A DNA stretch of 22,047 bases from an uncultured Woeseiaceae bacterium. GTDB lineage: Bacteria > Pseudomonadota > Gammaproteobacteria > Steroidobacterales > Woeseiaceae. Each line of letters begins with the position of its first letter. Positions within the stretch are counted from its first letter, which is position 1. This document shows positions 7,624 through 15,166 of this stretch, in pieces. The notes under the pieces were generated by a model. It was not told the origin of the DNA. It ran no database searches and was given only the letters and a program-made list of their open reading frames with translations. The stretch spans positions 1-22,047 of the forward strand of contig CALZHX010000005.1 in assembly GCA_945787435.1 (NCBI GenBank), read 5' to 3'. The translations under genes were made by a program, and so were the position numbers.

Positions 7624-8666
7624 GCGTCCAGCTCCAGTTCCGGACGCTCGGTCCAGCGCAACAGTGAGGAATTTGCCTGTTGCCAAAGCTCGCTCGCCCG
7701 CAACGATTCGCGCAGAACGTGCCCCGTGCCATGCAGTCGCGCAAGCCTGACCAGCGACAAAGGATTCGAGTAATCACTGAGCGACTCTACCGCCTGCTCG
7801 GCACGACGCCGGTCATTGCAGATGAGGATCATGTCGCAGCCCGCGTCGAGGGCGCGACGCGAGCGGCGTCGCATCGAGCCATACGCATCCGTAGCCTTCA
7901 TGCTCAGGTCGTCACAAAATACAGCGCCGCCGAAACCGAGTCGTGAACGGAGTTCGCGCTCAATCCAGTAGGTCGAAAATCCCGCCGGCAGGTCATCCAT
8001 TTCCCGATACACAACGTGTGCAAGCATGACGCCCGCGATCTGCCCGTTACGGATCAGCTTGTCATACGGGCGCATATCATCGAGGACATCGCCATAGTCC
8101 CTCCGATCAACGGGCAAATCCAGGTGCGAATCAGCGACGACCGCCCCATGACCGGGGAAATGCTTGGCAACTGCGGCCATCCCGGCGCTGCGCAGCCCGC
8201 GTGCGAATGCTGCGGCCAGCTCGCCAACGGCATCGGGATCGCGATGAAATGCGCGATCGCCGATTACCTCGCTAACGCCCCAGTCGAGATCTACGCAGGG
8301 CGCGAAGCAGAGATCGATGCCGGCCGCGCGCAACTCGGAGGCGATCAGCCAGCCTGCCTGACGCGCAAGCACTGTTGCCGACTCCGGATCGACGTCGTAT
8401 TCGATGCCGAAATGGCGCATGGCCGGAATCGGGCTGAATCCTTCGCGAAAGCGCTGCACGCGCCCGCCTTCATGATCGACAGCGATGACCAGCGCTGGAC
8501 TGCGAAGGGCCCGAATCTCGCTGACCAGATCCGCGATCTGGTCTGGTGATTCGAAATTGCGGGTAAAGAGGATGACGCCGCCGACGGCAGGCTGGCGCAA
8601 CAAATCGCGGTCGGCTGGCGTTAGCGCAACCCCTTCCACATCGAGCATCACCGGTCCGAGAGACAT
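7620..8666 (-). CDS. nagZ: Beta-N-acetylhexosaminidase NagZ (GH3)
   Basis: Cytoplasmic glycosidase that removes N-acetylglucosamine from anhydromuropeptides during peptidoglycan recycling; in some species its product induces AmpC beta-lactamase. It is 348 residues, matching the family. It begins MSLGPVMLDVEG and carries VDHEGGRVQRFREGF (63-77), the mobile catalytic loop KHFPGHG (168-174) with D179-S180-H181, and the nucleophile segment FCDDLSM (250-256). The ATG at 8666 is the first good start. It is preceded by a 36-base AT-rich gap from rlmD and lacks a clear Shine-Dalgarno. Its stop overlaps the phosphorylase start. Pairing with the phosphorylase gene, close to csiV and mfd, resembles the Pseudomonas neighbourhood. 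Confidence 0.97.
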   Translation of the reverse strand: MSLGPVMLDVEGVALTPADRDLLRQPAVGGVILFTRNFESPDQIADLVSEIRALRSPALVIAVDHEGGRVQRFREGFSPIPAMRHFGIEYDVDPESATVLARQAGWLIASELRAAGIDLCFAPCVDLDWGVSEVIGDRAFHRDPDAVGELAAAFARGLRSAGMAAVAKHFPGHGAVVADSHLDLPVDRRDYGDVLDDMRPYDKLIRNGQIAGVMLAHVVYREMDDLPAGFSTYWIERELRSRLGFGGAVFCDDLSMKATDAYGSMRRRSRRALDAGCDMILICNDRRRAEQAVESLSDYSNPLSLVRLARLHGTGHVLRESLRASELWQQANSSLLRWTERPELELDA

Positions 8667-8672
8667 ATACTA

Positions 8673-8701
8673 ATTCTACAAAAACGCGATAAATTATTGA
8701 A
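8673..8701 (-). promoter_or_regulatory. Weak candidate promoter before nagZ
   Basis: On the minus strand TTCAAT (8701-8696) and TAGAAT (8678-8673) are separated by 17 bases in the AT-rich gap between rlmD and nagZ. The -10 is good and the -35 poor. A start from it would lie at or very near the nagZ ATG, giving an almost leaderless message, which fits the lack of a ribosome-binding site but is otherwise unsupported. Confidence 0.22.
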
Positions 8702-8702
8702 A

Positions 8703-10025
8703 TTACTTGTTAAACACTGCAATAGACTCCACATGCGCCGTGTGCGGGAACATGTCAATAATACCTGCCGACTCGCACGTGTAACCCTTTTCATTGACCA
8801 GCGTATCTGCGTCTCGCGCCAGCGTCCCCGGATGGCAGGACACATACACGATCCGCCTGGGCCCTATCGTGTCGATGTGCTCGACGATTTCCTGCGCGCC
8901 GCTGCGGGCAGGGTCGAGCAGCAAGAGATCCCAGCCCTCGCGCAGCCAGCCCTCAGAGCCATCGATGGCGCTCAGGTCAGCCAGCCTGAACTTCGCATTA
9001 TTGATGCCGTTCAGCTCCGCGTTCGCAGCGGCCGCTTTGACGAGCATCGCATCGCCCTCCACACCAAGTACTTCACCCGCATGCCTTGCAAGCGGCAATG
9101 AGAAATTGCCGATGCCACAATAGAGGTCCAGCACGCGGTCCTCGGCACCCGGATCAAGCAGTTCCACGGCCTGATGCACCATGCGCCGGTTGATCTCACT
9201 GTTGACCTGCACGAAACCAACCGCATCGAATGCGATTCGAATGTCGAATTCCGGCAGGTCGTAGTACAGCGGCTCGGCAATAGAGTCCGGTGCCAGCAAT
9301 GTGATGGTATCGAGGCCTCCTGGTTGCAGGTAGATTCGAATGTCGTGATCTTCGCCGAATGCACGCAGGAACGCCTCATCGTCTGCTGTCGGCGCGTCGA
9401 GCACACGAAACACCATCGCCGTGGCATTGTCGGCAACGGCGATCTCGATTTGCGGCAGGCGTGCGCTGATCGACAGTGCTGCAATCAGCTCGCTTAGCGC
9501 ATCGATCAAGCCATCAACGGGTTGCGCGAGTACTTCGCAGCGATGCATGTCGGTAATGAATGGCGCATGGCGCTCGCGAAACCCGACCAATACCCGGCCT
9601 TTCGCGTATACGTCTTTCGCGGCGAGTCGAGCGCGACGACGATAATTCCATCCAGGACCGGTCATCGGCTCGAACCAGGTCGAGGGAGTCACGCGACCAA
9701 TACGTTCGAGATTGTCTCTTAAGGTCTGCTCCTTGATCTGGCGTTGCTGTGCTTCGCTGACGTGTTGTAACGAACAGCCACCACATCGCCCGTAGGCTTC
9801 GCAGCGCGCCTCGATGCGTTCAGGCGATGGTTCAAGTACTTCGAGTAATTCCGCTTCGTCAAAATTTCGTCGTGACTTGCGACGCTGGAAACGTACCTCC
9901 TCGCCTGGCAAGGCGCCAGCGACGAAGACCTTCTTGCCATCGATCGCCGCAATACCACGCCCATCATGCGACGCAGACTCGATCCTGGCCGTTTCCGGCT
10001 CGCGGCGGCGCTGACGTCGGGCCAC
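8703..10025 (-). CDS. rlmD: 23S rRNA (uracil-1939-C5) methyltransferase RlmD
   Basis: SAM-dependent enzyme that methylates U1939 of 23S rRNA. It is 440 residues. An N-terminal TRAM RNA-binding domain (about residues 12-65) is followed by an iron-sulfur site of C75, C81, C84 and C163, which nearly reproduces the E. coli RumA spacing. The C-terminal methyltransferase domain has the SAM motif LDLYCGIGNFSLPLA, the motif LLLDPARSGA, the catalytic Cys in VSCHPGTLARD (C397) and the general base Glu in HTAHVES (E433). The start is GTG, placed directly after the TAG stop of the exonuclease gene (TAG|GTG, no spacer), so translation probably depends on reinitiation. The upstream ORF end offers no Shine-Dalgarno. 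Confidence 0.97.
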   Translation of the reverse strand: MARRQRRREPETARIESASHDGRGIAAIDGKKVFVAGALPGEEVRFQRRKSRRNFDEAELLEVLEPSPERIEARCEAYGRCGGCSLQHVSEAQQRQIKEQTLRDNLERIGRVTPSTWFEPMTGPGWNYRRRARLAAKDVYAKGRVLVGFRERHAPFITDMHRCEVLAQPVDGLIDALSELIAALSISARLPQIEIAVADNATAMVFRVLDAPTADDEAFLRAFGEDHDIRIYLQPGGLDTITLLAPDSIAEPLYYDLPEFDIRIAFDAVGFVQVNSEINRRMVHQAVELLDPGAEDRVLDLYCGIGNFSLPLARHAGEVLGVEGDAMLVKAAAANAELNGINNAKFRLADLSAIDGSEGWLREGWDLLLLDPARSGAQEIVEHIDTIGPRRIVYVSCHPGTLARDADTLVNEKGYTCESAGIIDMFPHTAHVESIAVFNK

Positions 10026-10796
10026 CTAGGCGGCCCAGGCTTTGAGAAATTCGTTCAGATGTGGCTGATCGAGGGACATGAGCGTCGATCTTACGAGCTC
10101 GAATTCGCGCGCGAGACCGCGCTCATCGAGATTGCCGCGCATTAACTCGTAACGCAGATACACGAGCCATGTGTTCAAGACATCCGTTTCGCAGTAGTCA
10201 CGTATTTCCCGAATGCCGCCTTCGAGGAATTTATCCCACACCTTGGCGCCGCTCATGCCGAGCTTGCCGGGAAAACCGAGCATTACGGCAATCTGGTCGA
10301 GACTCGCACTGGCACGCGGCTGATATGCCGCCAGCACGTCCATCAGGTCAGTGTGGCGCGAATGAAAGCGGCTCAGGTAATTATTCCATTTGAAATCGCG
10401 ATCGGATGCACCGTTTTCCCAGTAGCGTGGTGCCTGAACGCCATGCCGAAGTGCACGATAGTGAAGTACCGGCAGGTCGAAACCACCGCCATTCCAGGAA
10501 ACGAGATCGGGTGTGTAGCGATCGATACCGTCAAAGAAACGTCGTACGAGCTCCGCCTCATCTGAATCCTCGTCGCCCAGGCTCCACACGCGAAAACTGT
10601 CGCCGGTACGCAGGGCAACCGATATGGCCACAATGCGATGCTGGTGCAAGGGCAGAAACTCCCTGCCACTTTTTTGAAGTTGCTTGAACGTCATGGCGGT
10701 AGCCACGTCTTCATCCGCAACGCCATCCAGATTCCACATGCGGCGCCCAAATTCAACGTCGGGAACGGTCTCGATATCAAACGAAAAGCAATGCAT
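10026..10796 (-). CDS. Predicted 3'-5' exonuclease, PolB exonuclease-like
   Basis: A 256-residue DnaQ-fold protein of the family described as related to the proofreading domain of DNA polymerase B. The metal-binding motifs are all present: ExoI FDIETVPD with D7 and E9, ExoII LVSWNGGGFDLPVL with N102 and D107, and ExoIII YCETDVLNTW with D205. It should therefore be catalytically competent on single-stranded or frayed 3' ends; the true substrate is unknown for the family. It sits three bases after pdxJ and abuts rlmD with no gap, so it belongs to the same operon. Enterobacteria have acpS at this position after pdxJ, so this is a replaced neighbour. Confidence 0.88.
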   Translation of the reverse strand: MHCFSFDIETVPDVEFGRRMWNLDGVADEDVATAMTFKQLQKSGREFLPLHQHRIVAISVALRTGDSFRVWSLGDEDSDEAELVRRFFDGIDRYTPDLVSWNGGGFDLPVLHYRALRHGVQAPRYWENGASDRDFKWNNYLSRFHSRHTDLMDVLAAYQPRASASLDQIAVMLGFPGKLGMSGAKVWDKFLEGGIREIRDYCETDVLNTWLVYLRYELMRGNLDERGLAREFELVRSTLMSLDQPHLNEFLKAWAA

Positions 10797-10799
10797 CGA

Positions 10800-11540
10800 T
10801 TAACCGCCGGTTCGTGCGTGAATCATCAGGTTTTTCATCTCCCGGACTGCAACCGTGAGCCCGTCAAATACCGCGCGTGCCACAATGGCATGTCCGATAT
10901 TTAGCTCGACGATTTCCGGAATGGCGGAAATATCCATGACGTTGCCGTAATGCAGGCCGTGTCCTGCGTTAACGACCAAGCCAATGCCTGCCGCATGTTT
11001 CGCGGCCGCAACCAGCCGGCCAAGCTCCGCTCGTTGCGCATCGCCTTCGGCATCGGCATAGCTACCCGTGTGCAGTTCGACAACAGGTGCACCCGCTGTA
11101 ACCGCGGCATCCAGTTGTGCCGGATCCGGATCGACGAACAGGGACACACGAATACCGGCGAGTGCCAGGCGCTCACAGGCATCCTTCACTTTTTCGGTCT
11201 GGCTCAGCACATCGAGGCCACCTTCCGTAGTCAGCTCCTCGCGGCTTTCAGGCACCAGGCAAACGTCAGTTGGCTTGAGCTTTTCAGCAATGCCGATCAT
11301 CTCATCGGTCACAGCCATTTCGAGGTTCATGTGTGTCCGCATAGTCTCGAGAATCTGCGCAAGGTCATAATCCTGTATGTGGCGCCGATCCTCACGAAGG
11401 TGGACCGTAATGCTGTCCGCGCCGGCCTGCTCCGCCATGACGGCGGCCTCGAAAGGGCGCGGATAGGGTGTACCGCGAGCCTGGCGCAGCGTCGCCACGT
11501 GATCGATATTAACGCCAAGATGAAGTGGGTTGGAATTCAT
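10800..11540 (-). CDS. pdxJ: Pyridoxine 5'-phosphate synthase PdxJ
   Basis: Last step of the DXP-dependent vitamin B6 route: condenses 1-deoxyxylulose 5-phosphate with aminoacetone 3-phosphate to form pyridoxine 5'-phosphate. It is 246 residues, a TIM barrel. Signatures include LGVNIDHVATLRQARG (8-23), SITVHLREDRRHI (43-55) with its active-site His and Arg residues, NLEMAVTDEM, LVPESREELTTEGG and NAGHGLHYGNV. The ATG at 11540 lies nine bases after the recO stop. The recO-pdxJ pair is a long-known conserved arrangement in Proteobacteria. Confidence 0.98.
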   Translation of the reverse strand: MNSNPLHLGVNIDHVATLRQARGTPYPRPFEAAVMAEQAGADSITVHLREDRRHIQDYDLAQILETMRTHMNLEMAVTDEMIGIAEKLKPTDVCLVPESREELTTEGGLDVLSQTEKVKDACERLALAGIRVSLFVDPDPAQLDAAVTAGAPVVELHTGSYADAEGDAQRAELGRLVAAAKHAAGIGLVVNAGHGLHYGNVMDISAIPEIVELNIGHAIVARAVFDGLTVAVREMKNLMIHARTGG

Positions 11541-11549
11541 GCGGGTATT

Positions 11550-12272
11550 CTAACGCCGATGCATCTCGAGTAGCACCTTCCGGCTCTTGAGCTCTTTGCC
11601 ACCGAGGTGAAATGAGATGACCTCGCGCATGAGCCTCGTCGCCGCACGCAGGACATCAGGCTCACTGAATCGTTGCCCGGCTATTGCAGTAAGCGTCGCA
11701 CCGCTGAATACGAGGGGGCCGTCATCACGACTGACGGCGACAGCGCCCTGTTCCATGCGGTACTCGTAGTGCTGACCAGGATCGAGTGGTTGCGTCTTCC
11801 CGGATTCATGCTCAAGGTTCAGGGCGTAACCCGAGAACCGCAATAACTCCATCTCGAACTGGCGCAGAACGGGCGCGATATCGGTTCCCGTTCCTGCGAG
11901 CGTATGAATGGTCTGGCTGTAGGCGTCAAATATTTCGGGTTGCGGATCGTGGCGATGCAGGAGATGCAGGATGAGTTCGTTAACGTAGTAGCCCGACAGC
12001 AGTGCATCTCCGGACAGGCTGAGCGGCGCTCCGCGTACTTCAGCGCCTGTCAGCGTGCCAAGGTCCGACTTGATGACCCACGACATCGACAAAGGCATGA
12101 ACGGACGCAAGACGCCTTTGAGACGAGACCGCGCCCCGCGACTACCTCTCGCGACGACCGCAAGCTTGCCGTGATCGCGGCTCATCACATCCAGGATCTG
12201 GCTCGAATCCCGAAACGGCCTGTGGTGCAAAATAAATGCAGCCTGTTGCTGGACTCGCCGTTGTGATGACAT
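11550..12272 (-). CDS. recO: DNA repair protein RecO
   Basis: Recombination mediator that, with RecR, displaces single-strand binding protein and loads RecA at gaps (RecFOR pathway). It is 240 residues. The N-terminal OB fold opens with QQAAFILHHRPFRDSSQILD and contains HGKLAVVARGSRGARSRL, the usual basic loop; the helical C-terminal domain includes ELILHLLHRHDPQPEIFDAY and RQFEMELLRFSGY. It contains no cysteines, so it belongs to the zinc-free type like the E. coli protein rather than the zinc-finger type of other phyla. The era stop lies 18 bases upstream. Confidence 0.96.
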   Translation of the reverse strand: MSSQRRVQQQAAFILHHRPFRDSSQILDVMSRDHGKLAVVARGSRGARSRLKGVLRPFMPLSMSWVIKSDLGTLTGAEVRGAPLSLSGDALLSGYYVNELILHLLHRHDPQPEIFDAYSQTIHTLAGTGTDIAPVLRQFEMELLRFSGYALNLEHESGKTQPLDPGQHYEYRMEQGAVAVSRDDGPLVFSGATLTAIAGQRFSEPDVLRAATRLMREVISFHLGGKELKSRKVLLEMHRR

Positions 12273-12290
12273 GAATCCTGGGCGACCCTG

Positions 12291-13184
12291 CTACGTGGAC
12301 TCGTAGCCGAGGCTTAGCAAATCCTTCTCGCTGTCTGCCCAGTTGTCCTTGACCTTAACCCACAACTCCAGGTGCACCGGTCGTTGCAGCTTCTCTTTTA
12401 GCTCGAGGCGCGCCTCCTTGCCGACCCGCTTGAGCACACTGCCCCCTTTGCCCACAACGATGCCCTTCTGGCTGTCTCGCTCTACCCAGATTATGGCGTT
12501 AATCGTCGTTCTGTTTTCTTCTGTTTCGAAACGTTCTATCTGCACCGTTAAGCCATACGGTATTTCCTGGTGCAGCGACAACGTCAGTTTCTCCCGGATA
12601 GTCTCAGCGGCGTGGAACTCGACACCGCGATCGGTTTGCATGTCCTCTGGAAACAGCTGCGGCGACTCCGGCAGGTAGCCCGGGATCAGGGACAGCAGGG
12701 TCGCCAGATTGTCGTTCTTTTTCGCGGACACTGGAATGATGTCGGCGAATTCGTGTCGGCCCGCGGTCTCGCTGATGATCTCGAGCAACTTCTCCTTCGG
12801 CTTGACCAGGTCGACTTTGTTGAGAACGGCGATGACAGGCGCGGATGCCGACTGAAGTCGCTGCAACACGTCACCATCCTCCTCAGTCCAACGCCCCGCT
12901 TCGCTCATAAACAACACGAGGTCGGCATCAGCGAGAGCGCTGGCGGCCGTGCGGTTCATCATGCGATTCATCGCTTTGCCTGCCTTGCGATGCAGTCCTG
13001 GCGTGTCAACGAAAATAATCTGTGTGTCAGCCGTGGTATGCACTGCGAGAATGCGGTGCCTGGTTGTTTGCGGCTTTGCGGTGACAATGCTCACTTTCGT
13101 TCCCATCAGGGCATTGATCAACGTCGACTTACCCACGTTCGGACGACCGACAACCGCGACGAATCCGCAGCGCATTTCACTCAT
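12291..13184 (-). CDS. era: GTPase Era
   Basis: Essential GTPase that binds the 3' end of 16S rRNA and assists 30S assembly. It is 297 residues. G motifs are G1 GRPNVGKST (13-21), G3 DTPGLH and G4 NKVD; the switch I region holds KPQTTRHRI. The C-terminal KH domain has VVGKGGSVLKRVGKEARLEL. Its ATG overlaps the rnc stop by four bases (ATGA), so synthesis is coupled to RNase III, as in E. coli. Confidence 0.98.
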   Translation of the reverse strand: MSEMRCGFVAVVGRPNVGKSTLINALMGTKVSIVTAKPQTTRHRILAVHTTADTQIIFVDTPGLHRKAGKAMNRMMNRTAASALADADLVLFMSEAGRWTEEDGDVLQRLQSASAPVIAVLNKVDLVKPKEKLLEIISETAGRHEFADIIPVSAKKNDNLATLLSLIPGYLPESPQLFPEDMQTDRGVEFHAAETIREKLTLSLHQEIPYGLTVQIERFETEENRTTINAIIWVERDSQKGIVVGKGGSVLKRVGKEARLELKEKLQRPVHLELWVKVKDNWADSEKDLLSLGYEST

Positions 13185-13873
13185 TCGGATTCACCTGATT
13201 CGAGTTGTACGAGCATGTCTTCAGCCGCACTTTGCTCGGCATTCCTGCGCGTCATGCCATGACCATTGGTAACCGTTTTTTTGACGCTGCAGCTGACTTC
13301 AAATGTCTGCCTGTGCGCCTTGCCCGTCACGCTCAACAATTCGTAGTCAGGTAGACCCATTTGCCGTGCCTGCATCCATTCCTGCAGTCGTGTTTTGGGG
13401 TCGCGCAAATCCGCGACATCCGGAAATTCATGCAGGCGCTGGCCGAAAGCCTTTTGAATGACGTGACGAGCCGCATCGAAGCCCGTGTCGAGATAGACTG
13501 CGCCGAAAATCGCCTCAAGCGCATCAGCCAGTATCGAATCGCGCCTGTGTCCGCCACTCTTACGCTCACCTCCACCCAGGTAGAGATGCTCACCAAGACC
13601 GAGTTGCGCGGCTATCTCGGCAAGTGCCGCATCGTTGACCAAAGATGCCCTCAGGCGACTCAGGTCTCCTTCAGGAGCATTTGGATGTGTTCTGAATACA
13701 ACCTCCGATATCACGAAGTCGAGAACGGCGTCGCCGAGAAACTCGAGGCGCTCGTTGTTGTCACCCGGCGCACTACGGTGAGTCAGCGCAAGCTCAAGGA
13801 GCTGCGCATCCGAAAATTCGTAGTCGAGGGAGTTCTTTAGCCAGATCGCGGCTTTGTTAACCAGCTCTTGCAT
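13181..13873 (-). CDS. rnc: Ribonuclease III
   Basis: Double-strand-specific endonuclease that processes rRNA precursors and many mRNAs. It is 230 residues. The signature ERLEFLGDAVLDF begins at residue 41, with catalytic E44 and D48; D117 and E120 in SILADALEAI complete the metal site. A double-stranded RNA-binding domain (about 155-226) contains KTRLQEWMQ and ends in RRNAEQSAAEDMLVQLE. The ATG at 13873 follows the DUF4845 gene by 39 bases. In E. coli RNase III cuts its own leader; here the only space for such a site is this short gap or the upstream genes. Confidence 0.98.
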   Translation of the reverse strand: MQELVNKAAIWLKNSLDYEFSDAQLLELALTHRSAPGDNNERLEFLGDAVLDFVISEVVFRTHPNAPEGDLSRLRASLVNDAALAEIAAQLGLGEHLYLGGGERKSGGHRRDSILADALEAIFGAVYLDTGFDAARHVIQKAFGQRLHEFPDVADLRDPKTRLQEWMQARQMGLPDYELLSVTGKAHRQTFEVSCSVKKTVTNGHGMTRRNAEQSAAEDMLVQLESGESE

Positions 13874-13912
13874 AGATTTTGTGGCGCCAGCGCGCCACGG
13901 CCGGGATCTGGC

Positions 13913-14308
13913 CTAGCGACGCACCACGCGCGATTTGTCAAAGTGCACGGTGAACGAGATGTTACCAATGAATGGGGTCGTGTGGTCATAAACTGCGGCA
14001 ACTTCAAACCCACCATCGACCTGCGTGACCGTTACATCGCGGAAAGTGATGACCGACACGCTCTCGACGTCGAAACGACGCGAGATCGAACTGCGAATCG
14101 CAGAGCGCGTAGGAGCTTGTCCATCGAATTCGTCGAAAACGCCATCAACGACGCCAACAACCTTCGTGTAGTTCAGATACACCGGCGCCAGGCGAAGCGT
14201 TCCAAAAACGAACAGACCAAGAAACAACGCCAGGATGATGTACCCAAGCAACGTAGCGCCTTTCTGGCGCCCGGCCATCCCATATCGTGTCTTTCTACTG
14301 CGGACCAT
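13913..14308 (-). CDS. DUF4845 membrane-anchored protein
   Basis: A 131-residue protein of unknown function. A short basic N-terminus (MVRSRKTRYGMAGRQKG) leads into one membrane helix (about residues 18-38, ATLLGYIILALFLGLFVFG). A small periplasmic domain follows, with LRLAPVYLNYTKV and a final strand-rich part. The QKGATLLGY junction superficially resembles a type IV prepilin leader but lacks the Glu at position five, so I do not call it a pilin. The ATG at 14308 is preferred over the one at 14278 because GGGGTGAG lies about seven bases upstream of it. Proteins of this family sit between lepB and rnc in many gammaproteobacteria. The 92-base gap from lepB is AT-rich, and I see no convincing terminator or promoter in it. 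Confidence 0.85.
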   Translation of the reverse strand: MVRSRKTRYGMAGRQKGATLLGYIILALFLGLFVFGTLRLAPVYLNYTKVVGVVDGVFDEFDGQAPTRSAIRSSISRRFDVESVSVITFRDVTVTQVDGGFEVAAVYDHTTPFIGNISFTVHFDKSRVVRR

Positions 14309-14400
14309 AGTTCACTCACCCCTTATGGGGCACCAATTGTCACAAGAATCACAACAAATTTAACGTAATTTTGATGCTGGATTCAGTGACTTGCACCACA

Positions 14401-15156
14401 TTATTGAATCTTGTTCCCTATCCGGTCCCAACGCGGCCAGGAGGCACCGTCCATGTGCATCCAGATCCGCACCGCCTCACCAACGAGGTGAGTCTCCGGT
14501 ATGGAATTGATAAAACGGCTGTCACGGCTGTTATCACGATTGTCAGCCATCATGAAATAGTGGCACTCAGGAACCGTATTAACCCCGTCTCGTACCATGT
14601 AAGCCGCATTTGTGATCAAAATCTCGTGCTCACGATCGCCAAGTTGCTCAATGAACCTCGGGTCCTGGGACGTTGCGTCAGGATGTTGCTCAAGTGCGAT
14701 CTCCTGACCATTGATCAACAGACGGTGACGCTCATAGACCACCTGGTCACCCGGGAGACCGACAACGCGTTTAATGTAATTGATGCTCGGATTTGCCGGC
14801 AGGCGGAACACCACCACGTCGCCGCGCTCCGGCGAGCCAGTCTCAAGTATCTTGGTTTCCGCCACCGGCAGACGAAGGCCGTACGAGTACTTCTTGACGA
14901 AGATGAAATCGCCTTGCAACAAGGTCGGCATCATCGACCCTGACGGAATCCGAAACGGCTCGAAAATAAACGACCTGATCACAAGAACAAAAAGCAGTAC
15001 GGGGAAGAATGATCGTGAGTACTCAACGAGCGTGTCCATCCCTGCAGGTCTGCCGCTCGCTTTTTCGTCACGGCCCCAGACGAACTTGTCGAGAGCCACG
15101 ACGATACCAGTCAACACCGTCAGAGCCGTCAATATCAATGCCAGATTTATGCTCAA
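14401..15156 (-). CDS. lepB: Signal peptidase I
   Basis: Inner-membrane serine protease that removes signal peptides from exported proteins. It is 251 residues, shorter than the E. coli enzyme (about 324), mainly by a smaller periplasmic insert. Two N-terminal helices (about 4-23 and 50-66) flank a cytoplasmic loop. The catalytic Ser is S74 in IPSGSMMPT and the general base is K129 in YIKRVVGLPGD; DNRDNSRDSR is the conserved box E. The start is TTG at 15156, ten bases after the lepA stop; the next in-frame ATG (residue 40) would delete the first helix, so TTG is the sensible choice. Confidence 0.96.
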   Translation of the reverse strand: MSINLALILTALTVLTGIVVALDKFVWGRDEKASGRPAGMDTLVEYSRSFFPVLLFVLVIRSFIFEPFRIPSGSMMPTLLQGDFIFVKKYSYGLRLPVAETKILETGSPERGDVVVFRLPANPSINYIKRVVGLPGDQVVYERHRLLINGQEIALEQHPDATSQDPRFIEQLGDREHEILITNAAYMVRDGVNTVPECHYFMMADNRDNSRDSRFINSIPETHLVGEAVRIWMHMDGASWPRWDRIGNKIQ

Positions 15157-15166
15157 ATTCGTACGC

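Noticed and set aside
10950..11573. Rightward open frame of 207 codons opposite pdxJ
   Set aside because: Antisense shadow of a fully conserved gene with no domain signature.
13913..14308. DUF4845 protein as a type IV prepilin
   Set aside because: QKGATLLGY looks like a prepilin cleavage site, but the Glu at position five is missing and the gene context is lepB-rnc.
14380..14410. GATTCA/TGAATC inverted repeat just after lepB as a terminator
   Set aside because: Only six base pairs with a 19-base loop and no T tract, so it is not credible as an intrinsic terminator.
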